57,557 nt of DNA from an uncultured Alphaproteobacteria bacterium (GTDB lineage Bacteria > Pseudomonadota > Alphaproteobacteria > Rhodobacterales > Rhodobacteraceae). Made by a program: the position numbers and the translations under genes. The notes under the pieces are model-generated. The model saw only the letters and a list, made by a program, of their open reading frames with translations. It was not told the DNA's origin and did no database searches. This document shows positions 16,561 through 24,989 of the stretch, one piece after another; positions within the stretch are counted from its first letter, which is position 1; each line of letters starts with the position of its first letter. Location of the stretch: NCBI GenBank assembly GCA_902596985.1, contig CACJWR010000009.1, positions 1 to 57,557 of the forward strand, written 5' to 3'.

Positions 16561-17336
16561 TAAACCATATTTCCGTTGCTAACTTTAGCCAACTCTAAAC
16601 TAGAAAAGGCATTTGCTTGCTTCATTTGAATTTTTCCTAATTTTGTATATTCGAGTAATCCACAGAAAATAGATGCGGCACAGCGCTTGGCTTCAATTCC
16701 TGACAAAGCATGTATTTCCTTAACCAAATTTGGGAAACTAATTGATGCTTTTGATCCCTTCACTTTCTGCTCAATAAAGCTAATCGCTTTGTCTAAAAAC
16801 AAATATTCCTCTTTAGCACCCAGAGCCACTTCATAATTTCTCTTATCTACAATACCAACATAGGCCTTAAGTATATCTGCCAACTGAACCTTTAAAAAAT
16901 CTTCTTTAATCACTCTTTCATCTCGATAAAGACTACTTGGAAAAAAATTTTTGGACAGATGCGGTCTATCAAACAGCAATATAGCCTTTTCTCTTATTTT
17001 AGCTAATCTTTGAAGTCTTAACGCCAATAGTTCATTGATCTTATCAGCATCCTTCTCTTTGAGCTCATCCTCAGGAATAATTAATTGACTTTTCAATAAA
17101 GTGAGCCACGAGGCCATAACTAGATAGTCTCCAGCAAATTCTAATTTGAACTTATACCTCTGCTCCCTAAGATAATCTAAGAACTGATCAGCAAGAATAC
17201 CTAACTGTAATTTTTTTAGGTCCACCTTCTGCTTTTTTGCAAGCGTAAGCAAAAGATCTAAGGGACCCTCAAATCCGTCCAAACTGACATATAATTCAGG
17301 CTTGATATCCTTATTATATTCTGTTGATTGATCCAT
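16560..17336 (-). CDS. scpA: Segregation and condensation protein A (kleisin)
   Basis: 258 residues. The N-terminal block VSLDGFEGPLDLLLTLAKKQKVDL binds the SMC neck; DQFLDYLREQRYK and DYLVMASWLTLLKSQLI are further signatures, and the C-terminal winged helix binds the SMC head. It bridges the SMC dimer together with ScpB, encoded immediately downstream. It is preceded by a SPOR-domain gene with seven bases between them; the nagZ gene usual in that gap is absent. Confidence 0.95.
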   Translation of the reverse strand: MDQSTEYNKDIKPELYVSLDGFEGPLDLLLTLAKKQKVDLKKLQLGILADQFLDYLREQRYKFKLEFAGDYLVMASWLTLLKSQLIIPEDELKEKDADKINELLALRLQRLAKIREKAILLFDRPHLSKNFFPSSLYRDERVIKEDFLKVQLADILKAYVGIVDKRNYEVALGAKEEYLFLDKAISFIEQKVKGSKASISFPNLVKEIHALSGIEAKRCAASIFCGLLEYTKLGKIQMKQANAFSSLELAKVSNGNMV

Positions 17337-17343
17337 TTCTCTA

Positions 17344-18075
17344 TTAATTACTACCTAAATCATTTAATAATAGGCATGAAAACTGTCTACTAGAAAGTAT
17401 TGAACACACCTTTTCACCTTCTTCTTCGGAACGAAGATTAGTCAATTCAACTCGAAAGAAATTTCTTTCACCCTCTAACTGCTCAAAAACCTTTAAGTTG
17501 TTAACATTAAGAAGGGTATCGTTTCTTAGTTTTATAAATTTTCTGAATTCATCTGCTTGCGAAAAAGTATCGAATGAGCCTAAGTAAAGTTTCACTGTCC
17601 CTTTTTGGGTTATGGCTTCTGGCTCATCATTTTTTTCTTGATTACTATTCACGACCTCTCTGAGAGCATCCTCAATAGCTATTGTTAGATTTTTCTGATC
17701 ATCATTATTAAGTTCATTGACCTTTATTTCTTTTCGAAGATTTACCAAATTCTGGTCTGAACTATTCAAAATGATTTCATTTTTTTCTGGCATCTTAGGA
17801 CTACTCTCAAGGTTTTTGTAGATTGATAGATCTTCCTCATCGAATGATTTTCCACCAGGGTCATCAGGCACAACCCTCACATCTCCTTTTAGTGCATTAA
17901 TTATCGGTAAATTGTTTACATTCTTTTCAGGAATTTTAATCGCCCAATAGGAAATTAAACCTATGATCACCAAAGAAAAACAACTCACCAACCAGCCTCC
18001 AACTAAGAACAAGTAATCTAATGTGGTTTTCTTCTCTGTGGTATATGTTGTGATCTCGTGTGCCTGTTCGCTCAT
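17344..18075 (-). CDS. SPOR-domain membrane protein
   Basis: 243 residues from the ATG at 18075. One membrane helix lies at about 20-43 (YLFLVGGWLVSCFSLVIIGL), then a long, charged, low-complexity periplasmic linker, and a C-terminal SPOR fold (KLYLGSFDTFSQADEF ... FFRVELTNL) that should bind denuded septal peptidoglycan. A frame upstream extends 13 codons further to 18114 but would overlap the end of argS by 26 bases; I prefer the ATG 13 bases after the argS stop. The argS - SPOR - scpA order is alphaproteobacterial. Likely a division-site protein; no enzymatic domain. Confidence 0.8.
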   Translation of the reverse strand: MSEQAHEITTYTTEKKTTLDYLFLVGGWLVSCFSLVIIGLISYWAIKIPEKNVNNLPIINALKGDVRVVPDDPGGKSFDEEDLSIYKNLESSPKMPEKNEIILNSSDQNLVNLRKEIKVNELNNDDQKNLTIAIEDALREVVNSNQEKNDEPEAITQKGTVKLYLGSFDTFSQADEFRKFIKLRNDTLLNVNNLKVFEQLEGERNFFRVELTNLRSEEEGEKVCSILSSRQFSCLLLNDLGSN

Positions 18076-18088
18076 TTTTACTTTAACC

Positions 18089-19834
18089 CTAATACATTTC
18101 GTCCAAAGGAACAATACCTAGAATAGAAAGCCCATTCTTTATCACTATCTGAGTAGACTTTGCTAAAAACAAACGTTTAACACATACCTCTTTCGAGCCC
18201 TCGACTATAAATCTATAAGGACCAGAGTCACTCGAGGATTGATATAGACTATGAAAAGACGATGCAACCTCGTTTAAATAGTAAACAATTCTATGGGGTT
18301 CATGATATCTGGCTGATTGTTTTACCACGTTCGGCCACTCTGAAAGTCTTTTTACCAAGGCCAGTTCGCTCTCCATGTATGGGAGGTTCATTTTCTCTAA
18401 ATTTTCCATTTTCGTTAACGGCCACAAGTTTAATTCCTCCGCTCTTTTAAAAACTGAAACTATCCTTGCATGTGCATAATTAACATAAAATACAGGATTA
18501 TCTTTTGACTTAGAGAGCATTAAATCAATATCAAAATCTAATGGAATATCATTATTTCTGCTAAGCATCACAAACCTTATAACGTCAGAGCTAACCTCCT
18601 TTAAAAGATCTTGAATAAGTATATAGTCACCAGCCCTTTTTGACATCTTCAGGACTTTTTTGTTTTTAATGAGTTTTACCAGTTGAACTAGCTTTACTTC
18701 AAACTCAACGTTTTTTTCAGCGAACGCATCTATGACTGCTTTCAAGCGGCTTACATATCCACTATGGTCAGCTCCTAAAACATCTATTATCACATCAAAG
18801 CCCCTATTTAACTTGTCTGCGTGATAGGCTAAGTCAGGTGCAAAGTAAGTCCATGATCCATCAGATTTTTTTATTGGTCTATCGATATCATCGTCAAATT
18901 CGGTTGATTTAAACAACAGTTGCTTTCGCGCTTTCCAATCAGCGTAAATCTTACCTTTAGGTGCGTCGATTATTCCTGTATATATCAATCCTTTATCTCT
19001 AAGTGCGCTAATGGATTTATCTATTGCATTGGAGTCGATCATTACCTGCTCCGAAAAAAAATTATCCATCTCTATATTTAGAGACATCAGATCCGCTTTT
19101 ATTACTTCCATCATATGTTCTATAGAAAAACTGCGAATAATATTATCTCTTTCAACCTCTTTGAGATTTTTGAGTTTGTTACCATATTTTTCTAAAAGCG
19201 CTTCAGCTATTGGAATTAAATAATCTCCAGGATAGGATTCGTCGGGGAGCTCTATAACTTCTCCCAACTTTTCTAAATATCTAAAATATATGGTTCTAAC
19301 TAAAATATCAATTTGCGCTCCACCATCATTGACATAATATTCCCGAGTGACTTTGAAACCTACAAACTCCAATAACCTAGAAAGAACATCTCCAAATACA
19401 GCTCCTCTTACATGCCCAAGATGAAGAGGGCCTGTCGGGTTGGCAGATACAAATTCTAAGTTTACTTTTTTCCCACCCCCAAAGCTTGCCTCTCCATATC
19501 GGTCATTATATGAACTAATCTCATCTATTAGCCTGTCCCAGAACTTAGGGTTAATTGTTATATTAAGGAAACCTGGCCCATCAAGTGTTACCTTGGATAT
19601 CAGCTCGCTATCCCTTAACTTAAGACTAATTATTTCTCCTAAATCCCTGGGGTTAGAAGACAGTGATTTGCCAAGAACCATTGCAGCGTTTGTAGAATAA
19701 TCTCCTTGGTGTTGCTTCTTAGGTCTCTCTACCACAATATTATTCATGTTAATGAGCTGTTTAAAATTTCTTTCATTAACCAATTGATTGACACTATTAA
19801 GGATCTTATCTCGTAAAATATTGACAATATCCAA
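18089..19834 (-). CDS. argS: Arginine-tRNA ligase
   Basis: 581 residues, normal for ArgRS. The HIGH motif reads HLGH at 138-141 in NPTGPLHLGHVRGA, preceded by the N-terminal Add1 domain, and the KMSKS loop reads KMSKRAGDY. The C-terminal DALR-type anticodon domain contains YVNYAHARI and YLNEVASSFHSLY. It charges tRNA-Arg. The start is a TTG at 19834, decided by GAGGGAG six bases upstream; the next methionine is residue 30, inside the fold. dgt lies 25 bases upstream on the same strand. Confidence 0.96.
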   Translation of the reverse strand: MDIVNILRDKILNSVNQLVNERNFKQLINMNNIVVERPKKQHQGDYSTNAAMVLGKSLSSNPRDLGEIISLKLRDSELISKVTLDGPGFLNITINPKFWDRLIDEISSYNDRYGEASFGGGKKVNLEFVSANPTGPLHLGHVRGAVFGDVLSRLLEFVGFKVTREYYVNDGGAQIDILVRTIYFRYLEKLGEVIELPDESYPGDYLIPIAEALLEKYGNKLKNLKEVERDNIIRSFSIEHMMEVIKADLMSLNIEMDNFFSEQVMIDSNAIDKSISALRDKGLIYTGIIDAPKGKIYADWKARKQLLFKSTEFDDDIDRPIKKSDGSWTYFAPDLAYHADKLNRGFDVIIDVLGADHSGYVSRLKAVIDAFAEKNVEFEVKLVQLVKLIKNKKVLKMSKRAGDYILIQDLLKEVSSDVIRFVMLSRNNDIPLDFDIDLMLSKSKDNPVFYVNYAHARIVSVFKRAEELNLWPLTKMENLEKMNLPYMESELALVKRLSEWPNVVKQSARYHEPHRIVYYLNEVASSFHSLYQSSSDSGPYRFIVEGSKEVCVKRLFLAKSTQIVIKNGLSILGIVPLDEMY

Positions 19835-19840
19835 TTTTTG

Positions 19841-19847
19841 CTCCCTC
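19841..19847 (-). promoter_or_regulatory. Ribosome binding site fixing the TTG start of argS
   Basis: GAGGGAG, read on the minus strand, lies six bases before the TTG at 19834. No ATG or GTG in frame has a comparable site. Confidence 0.65.
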
Positions 19848-19859
19848 AGATTTTCCTAT

Positions 19860-21011
19860 TTAACGCATATTTTTCATTTGACTAAAAGTCTCTAGCGCTT
19901 CCTTATCGGTCATACTAGCGATGAAATCTCCAACCAGATTTAATTTCCTTTGTCTGAACGATTTAAATTTTGAATAATATCTATTCTCCGTAAATGAGAG
20001 CGGTATAACATCCAAGTTATCTAGATAATATTCAAATAAAGTGTTTACTATTTCCTCTGCTTGGCCCCTCATAATATTTATCTCCTCACTTCTATATAGA
20101 TTTTTAAAGAGATATTTCTTTAATTCTACCACTTTTTTGACCGTTTCAGAGGAAAATGTAATTAGATTTGAAGTTTTGGTACCAAATACATTATTATGGA
20201 TATCTTTAATATTCTTTTGTGTTTGAAAAATTAAATCGTTTACCAAATATCTTATTAAATCTCTGCAACCTTGCACTATTGAAAGCGAGTCATAATGTTC
20301 TCCGGGTTGTTCTGACACCAAAAATTCTCCAAAAAATGGAGAAGTCCTTAAGTTCTTATAGGACAAAATTCCTGCTTCATGTCCATCAGCAATATCGTGC
20401 GCACAATAAGCGATATCATCAGATAGTGATGCTACTTGTGCCTCTAAAGATGGGAATAGGCTTAAATGGTGTTCACCACCGCCCTCTCCCAACGCAATAT
20501 TCTCACCCCAAAACAACCTAATAGTCTTGTCTTTTTCATCAATAGGTCCATTGTGCTTAACTATACCATCTAATGACTCAAAACATAAATTTAGCCCAGA
20601 AAACTTTGCGTATTGTCGCTCTAATATAGTGACTAATTTAAGGGTTTGAAAATTATGGTCAAAACCACCAACTTCTTGCATAAGATTATTGAGCCTTTCT
20701 TCACCGGTATGGCCAAAAGGAGGATGCCCTAAGTCATGGGCGAGGGCAATTGTTTCACAAAGATCGATATTTAGACCGAGATGATTTGCGATAGTTCTAG
20801 CAATTTGACTTACTTCAATCGTATGTGTTAGTCGGGTTCTAAAAATATCATTGGTTGTAGAAAAGAAAACTTGGGATTTATTTTGTAACTTCCTAAATGC
20901 TTTGGAATGAATAACTCTATCTCTATCTCTCTGGAAATTTGATCTTATTGTACAAGGTTTTTCTTCATGCACTCGTCCTAAAGATCTGTCGGGATCAGAT
21001 GCTATCTTCAA
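19860..21011 (-). CDS. dgt: dGTP triphosphohydrolase-like HD protein
   Basis: 383 residues. The HD metal site is complete: RLTHTIEVSQIAR supplies the first histidine, ALAHDLGHPPFGHTGEE the HD pair, and SLSDDIAYCAHDI a later aspartate. The N-terminal SNFQRDRDRVIHSKAFRKLQNKSQVF block is the dGTPase signature. It hydrolyses dGTP or other dNTPs to deoxynucleosides and triphosphate, adjusting the dNTP pool. The start is a TTG at 21011. It diverges from erpA across 76 bases, the common alphaproteobacterial arrangement, and precedes argS by 25 bases. Confidence 0.93.
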   Translation of the reverse strand: MKIASDPDRSLGRVHEEKPCTIRSNFQRDRDRVIHSKAFRKLQNKSQVFFSTTNDIFRTRLTHTIEVSQIARTIANHLGLNIDLCETIALAHDLGHPPFGHTGEERLNNLMQEVGGFDHNFQTLKLVTILERQYAKFSGLNLCFESLDGIVKHNGPIDEKDKTIRLFWGENIALGEGGGEHHLSLFPSLEAQVASLSDDIAYCAHDIADGHEAGILSYKNLRTSPFFGEFLVSEQPGEHYDSLSIVQGCRDLIRYLVNDLIFQTQKNIKDIHNNVFGTKTSNLITFSSETVKKVVELKKYLFKNLYRSEEINIMRGQAEEIVNTLFEYYLDNLDVIPLSFTENRYYSKFKSFRQRKLNLVGDFIASMTDKEALETFSQMKNMR

Positions 21012-21087
21012 AAAAAAGCTCTTTTCTTGCCTATTTAGTTAGACAAGTATATATTACGCTAAAGCTCAAAATGTAAAGAAAGAAAAA

Positions 21088-21426
21088 ATGAATTTAAGAA
21101 TACCACCGAGGGTAACTGACAGAGCCTTTAAAAAAATAGCAGATTCTTGCGAAAGCAAGACATTAAGAGTTGCTGTCAAAGGTGGTGGATGCTCAGGATT
21201 TCAATACATTTTCAATATTGTTGATGATGTTAATGAAAACGACCAAGTTTTTCAAAAAGAGGATAGTAGAGTTATCATAGATAACACCTCTTTACAATTT
21301 TTAGAAGGTGCAGAAATTGATTACTGTGAAGAGCTTATAGGTTCAAGCTTCAAAATTGATAACCCTAATGCAACCTCATCATGTGGATGTGGCACAAGCT
21401 TTTCTTTCTCCCCTTCATTCAAATAG
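21088..21426 (+). CDS. erpA: A-type iron-sulfur carrier/insertion protein
   Basis: 112 residues of the HesB/IscA family. The three cluster-binding cysteines are C35 (GGGCSGFQY), C99 and C101 (SSCGCGTSF). It receives Fe-S clusters from the assembly scaffold and passes them to apo-proteins. The divergent dgt neighbour and downstream xthA match the place of ErpA in alphaproteobacteria, which is why I prefer erpA over iscA. No isc or suf genes are nearby. xthA follows after eight bases. Confidence 0.87.
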   Translation: MNLRIPPRVTDRAFKKIADSCESKTLRVAVKGGGCSGFQYIFNIVDDVNENDQVFQKEDSRVIIDNTSLQFLEGAEIDYCEELIGSSFKIDNPNATSSCGCGTSFSFSPSFK

Positions 21427-21434
21427 ATTAGCGG

Positions 21435-22208
21435 ATGAAAATAGTCACCTTTAATGTTAATGGTGTGCGAGCAAGGATTGATACACTAATTGAGTGGTTA
21501 AAAGAAACCAACCCAGATGTTGTAGCCCTTCAAGAGATAAAAATTCAGGATGCAGACTTTCCCAGATCTGCCTTCGAAAAGCTTGGCTATCATTGTTACC
21601 TTAACGGGCAAAAATCATTTAATGGCGTCGCGATCCTTACAAAAGGTGAGGCTAAATTATCAAATAGGATTTTACCAGGTGATAGTGACGATAAACAATC
21701 ACGTTTTATTGAAGCCTATTACCGAGAAAAGAGGTTTGTATGTATTTATCTGCCGAATGGTAACCCAAAAGGAACAGAAAAGTTTGCGTATAAATTAAAA
21801 TGGATGGATAGACTGAATCAATATTGTAAAAAAGCTCTTATGTCCGAAGAAGAGATTATTGTTCTAGGAGATTTTAATGTAATTCCTCAATATATTGATT
21901 GTAAGTACCCTGATCAGTGGACACAAGATGCGTTATTTGATTCCCAAGTTAGAGCTAAATTTAATTACCTTCTCAATTTAGGTTACCTAGATTCAATAAG
22001 GATATTAAATGAAACTGACTCACTATTCACTCAGTGGGATTATAGAAATCGAGCATGGGAGGATAATAATGGCGTTAGAATTGACCATATAATTTTGAGC
22101 CCTAACGCAGCTGATAAACTGGAGAAAAGCTGGATTGAAACATCTTTGAGGAACCAAGAAAAACCATCAGACCATGTTCCTGTCTGGATTTCACTTAGTG
22201 AGAATTAA
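21435..22208 (+). CDS. xthA: Exodeoxyribonuclease III (AP endonuclease)
   Basis: 257 residues of the endonuclease/exonuclease/phosphatase fold. Catalytic segments in order: TFNVNGVRAR, ALQEIKIQD (metal glutamate), Y in ICIYLPNG-like VCIYLPNG, GDFNV (DxN pair), RIDHIILS and SDHVPVW (terminal D-H). It nicks abasic sites and removes blocked 3' ends in base-excision repair. Co-oriented with erpA, eight bases apart. It converges on the FAD monooxygenase gene with one base between the stops. Confidence 0.94.
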   Translation: MKIVTFNVNGVRARIDTLIEWLKETNPDVVALQEIKIQDADFPRSAFEKLGYHCYLNGQKSFNGVAILTKGEAKLSNRILPGDSDDKQSRFIEAYYREKRFVCIYLPNGNPKGTEKFAYKLKWMDRLNQYCKKALMSEEEIIVLGDFNVIPQYIDCKYPDQWTQDALFDSQVRAKFNYLLNLGYLDSIRILNETDSLFTQWDYRNRAWEDNNGVRIDHIILSPNAADKLEKSWIETSLRNQEKPSDHVPVWISLSEN

Positions 22209-22209
22209 G

Positions 22210-23406
22210 TCAACCTTTGTAATTATAAATCCAATCGAGCCTCTTAAAAAACAAGTTTGGAAAAAATCTAGTTAAACACCGCAGAAAAACAAAAAGAATC
22301 TTCCTTAACACTCTTTGTTCGAGATGATATACCTTCTCATTCAGCCTAGAAACTTGATCCAATTGATTTATTCTCTTTATTCTCTTTTTAGAGTAATTGT
22401 TCAGTGCCTTATTTATATCTAAGGGGAACTCCTTAATGCAATTTGCTAACTCCCAACTGTCCTCTAAAGCCTTATTAGCTCCCTGAGCCATGTAAGGAAG
22501 CATGCTTAGAGCAGCATCCCCTACCATAACGACATTTTTTTTGTGTATTATTTTAGGTATTCCACTCTCGATAATAGGCCACCTGTAAATTTGTTCCACA
22601 TTTGGGAGACAAGTTTTAAGGGTCTCATTTAATTCAAAATCATTTAAAAATTTCTGTTTAGTTACCTTTTCCTTCCAGTTATTAATCGTCTGTCCTTTTT
22701 CTCTTTTACAGAAAACAAAATTTATCATTCCATTATTTCCAGTTGGATAAGTTACAAAATGTCTGCCTCTACCAAAAAATAGATTAATATTATTTTTGGA
22801 AAAAATAGGCGGCAAAGTTTTTTTACTCAATACAAATCGGTAAGCAGTTTGCGAAATGGTACGAGTATTGATCGCTTTAAAGATATTTTTTTTCCATATA
22901 GAGCCAACCCCATCTGCGACAATTATGAGGTCTTTTTCAATTTTTTTCCCCTTGTACGATATATAGATATTTCGTTCATTTTTTGAAACCAAGGGAAGCG
23001 CTCTTGAACCAAAACTAACCTTTATTTTTTCTTCTTTAACTTTTTCAAACAAAATTTTTATGAGAAATGATCTATGTAGAGTAATGAAAGATCTGCCGTA
23101 GCGAGATTTTAATCTTTCATGAATTTCCAAACTACCGATACTTCTAAAGTCAGTTTCATCAAATAAACACAAATTGTTAGGCCTTAAACCGGCTTCAACT
23201 ACCGATTTACCAAGTTTTAACTTCTCTAGAACAAATAAGCCGTTAGAGGTGAGCTGAATACCTGCTCCTTCACCTTTCACTAACTTATCTTTTTCAAATA
23301 TAGTAACGTCGCAACCGAGCTGGTTCAAAAACAATGCGGAGCATAAGCCAGATACGCCTCCCCCTATTATTGCTACTCTAAAACTTTTTGATTTGCTGAG
23401 ACCCAA
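22210..23406 (-). CDS. FAD-dependent monooxygenase (PHBH/UbiH-like)
   Basis: An N-terminal Rossmann motif (VAIIGGGVSGLCSALFLNQLG), a central VADGVGS (the DG motif) and GDAALSMLPYMAQGANKALED (the GD motif) define a class A flavoprotein monooxygenase. The substrate is not predictable; relatives include salicylate and 3-hydroxybenzoate hydroxylases and ubiquinone hydroxylases. I chose the TTG at 23406, 13 bases after the dksA stop, which places GxGxxG about ten residues in. A GTG at 23475 would also work but overlaps dksA by 56 bases. The C-terminal 40 residues are lysine- and phenylalanine-rich. As I recall, pairing with dksA also occurs in Rhodobacteraceae. Confidence 0.8.
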   Translation of the reverse strand: MGLSKSKSFRVAIIGGGVSGLCSALFLNQLGCDVTIFEKDKLVKGEGAGIQLTSNGLFVLEKLKLGKSVVEAGLRPNNLCLFDETDFRSIGSLEIHERLKSRYGRSFITLHRSFLIKILFEKVKEEKIKVSFGSRALPLVSKNERNIYISYKGKKIEKDLIIVADGVGSIWKKNIFKAINTRTISQTAYRFVLSKKTLPPIFSKNNINLFFGRGRHFVTYPTGNNGMINFVFCKREKGQTINNWKEKVTKQKFLNDFELNETLKTCLPNVEQIYRWPIIESGIPKIIHKKNVVMVGDAALSMLPYMAQGANKALEDSWELANCIKEFPLDINKALNNYSKKRIKRINQLDQVSRLNEKVYHLEQRVLRKILFVFLRCLTRFFPNLFFKRLDWIYNYKG

Positions 23407-23419
23407 ATTCTCTTCTAGT

Positions 23420-23857
23420 CTAATCGTCCCTATGATCTCTTTCGCGCCTCTCGTGTCGCTCTTGAGCTTCAACACTTAAAGTTGCTATAGGACGCGCATC
23501 CAATCTTTTCAGAGATATAGGTTCGCCGCTTTCTTCGCAATAGCCGTAAGAACCATCATCTATTCTTCTTAATGCAGCATCAATTTTAGAAATAAGCTTT
23601 CTCTGTCTATCTCTAGTTCTTAGCTCTAACGCCCGATCTGTTTCTTCTGAAGCCCTGTCAGCAACATCTGGAATATTTCTTGTCTCCTCTTTCATTCCTT
23701 TAATAGTATCTTTACTCTCAGAAAGTATCGACTTTTTCCAATCTAGGAGTTTTTCTCTAAAATATTCAACTTGACTTTCGTTCATGAAAGGCTCTTCTTC
23801 AGAAGGCCTGTAACCTTCACGCAAAAATTCTTTTGACTTTACGAAATCTAAACCCAT
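23420..23857 (-). CDS. dksA: RNA polymerase-binding factor DksA, cysteine-poor type
   Basis: 145 residues. The coiled-coil tip motif DVADRA (64-69) needed for action in the RNA polymerase secondary channel is present, and the C-terminal globular region reads YGYCEESGEPISLKRLDARP. Only the first of the four zinc cysteines (C107) remains; the others are S110, S128 and A131, so a zinc finger cannot form in the usual way. DksA with ppGpp tunes rRNA and amino-acid promoters. A run of six Gs (GGGGGGATT before the ATG) provides the ribosome site. It diverges from the MoxR gene across 113 bases. Confidence 0.9.
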   Translation of the reverse strand: MGLDFVKSKEFLREGYRPSEEEPFMNESQVEYFREKLLDWKKSILSESKDTIKGMKEETRNIPDVADRASEETDRALELRTRDRQRKLISKIDAALRRIDDGSYGYCEESGEPISLKRLDARPIATLSVEAQERHERRERDHRDD

Positions 23858-23970
23858 AATCCCCCCAAGTATTAGATTAAAAATAAGCTACTATATATTC
23901 GATAATATAAATTTTAGCGTTTGTCACTATAAGATTTTAAAAAATTTTATCGGATTGGAAAGGAAATTTT

Positions 23971-24819
23971 ATGAAGTTTGAAGGTACATCAAAATATATC
24001 TCCACAGATGACTTAACTTTGGCTGTTAATGCATCGATAACTCTAGAGCGCCCTCTCTTGGTAAAAGGAGAACCCGGTACAGGAAAAACTGAACTTGCAA
24101 GACAAATTGCTGATAGTCTTTCGCTCCCTATAATTGAATGGAATATTAAATCTACAACCAAAGCTCAACAGGGACTATATGAGTATGACGCTGTTAGCAG
24201 ATTGAGGGACAGTCAGCTTGGTGATGAACGTGTTAAAAATATAAAAAACTATATTAAAAAAGGAAAAATATGGGAGGCGTTTGAAGCAAATAGTAAAGCC
24301 GTTCTTTTAATAGATGAAATCGACAAGGCAGACATAGAATTTCCGAATGATCTGCTTCAGGAATTAGACAAAATGGAATTCTTTGTTTATGAAACAGGAG
24401 AGACAGTTAAAGCGGCTAACCGCCCTATCGTTATAATAACGTCAAATAATGAAAAAGAATTACCAGATGCTTTTTTAAGAAGATGTTTTTTTCACTTCAT
24501 TAAGTTTCCTGAAAAAGAGATCCTTGAAGAAATAGTCAATGTTCATTTTCCTAAAGTGAAGAAAAACTTGTTAGATGCTGCGCTTAATCAGTTTTTTGAA
24601 GTTAGAGAAGTTCCAGGTTTAAAAAAGAAGCCATCTACTTCAGAGATGTTAGACTGGCTGAAACTCTTGTTGGTTGAGGAACTTGAGGCTGATGACCTCA
24701 AGATGGATGGCAAAAATATTTTGCCAAAGTTACATGGTGCGCTTTTAAAAAACGAACAAGATGTTCATCTTTTTGAAAGACTTGCTTTTATGGCCAGAAG
24801 GAATAATGAGAGCAATTAG
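23971..24819 (+). CDS. MoxR-type AAA+ ATPase
   Basis: 282 residues. Walker A is GEPGTGKT (33-40), Walker B LLIDEID (112-118), a sensor-1-like ITSNNEKELPDAFLRRC follows with the arginine finger region. This is the MoxR branch, ATPases that work with VWA proteins as metal-dependent chaperones or cofactor-insertion machines. The VWA partner lies 170 bases downstream with a 49-residue membrane protein between. GGAAAGGAAA precedes the ATG. The client is unknown; no obvious metalloenzyme gene adjoins it, only an M48 protease at the end of the cluster. Confidence 0.9.
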   Translation: MKFEGTSKYISTDDLTLAVNASITLERPLLVKGEPGTGKTELARQIADSLSLPIIEWNIKSTTKAQQGLYEYDAVSRLRDSQLGDERVKNIKNYIKKGKIWEAFEANSKAVLLIDEIDKADIEFPNDLLQELDKMEFFVYETGETVKAANRPIVIITSNNEKELPDAFLRRCFFHFIKFPEKEILEEIVNVHFPKVKKNLLDAALNQFFEVREVPGLKKKPSTSEMLDWLKLLLVEELEADDLKMDGKNILPKLHGALLKNEQDVHLFERLAFMARRNNESN

Positions 24820-24824
24820 AGAAA

Positions 24825-24974
24825 ATGTTTTTAATTATAATGACCACAGTTGGCTTTTTATTGGGCATACTGTTAAACCGAAAACGTAACCTAATGGATA
24901 TCTTGCATAGATCCACTGTAATTTCTATAATGTTCTTCGTACTCGGTATCGTCATTGCAATTATTTTTGGTTAG
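24825..24974 (+). CDS. Small two-helix membrane protein between MoxR and VWA genes
   Basis: A 49-residue frame from ATG 24825 to TAG 24974, found by reading the gap. Helix 1 is FLIIMTTVGFLLGILL (2-17), then a basic loop NRKRNLMDILHRS (18-30), then helix 2 VISIMFFVLGIVIAIIF (32-48). The positive loop predicts both ends outside and the loop in the cytoplasm. The ATG is five bases after the MoxR stop with AGAG just upstream, and the VWA gene follows after 15 bases, so it is embedded in the operon. Hydrophobic helix pattern and tight spacing argue for a real gene. It could anchor the ATPase/VWA pair at the membrane; that is inference. Confidence 0.7.
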   Translation: MFLIIMTTVGFLLGILLNRKRNLMDILHRSTVISIMFFVLGIVIAIIFG

Positions 24975-24989
24975 TAACAAAGGTTCTTA

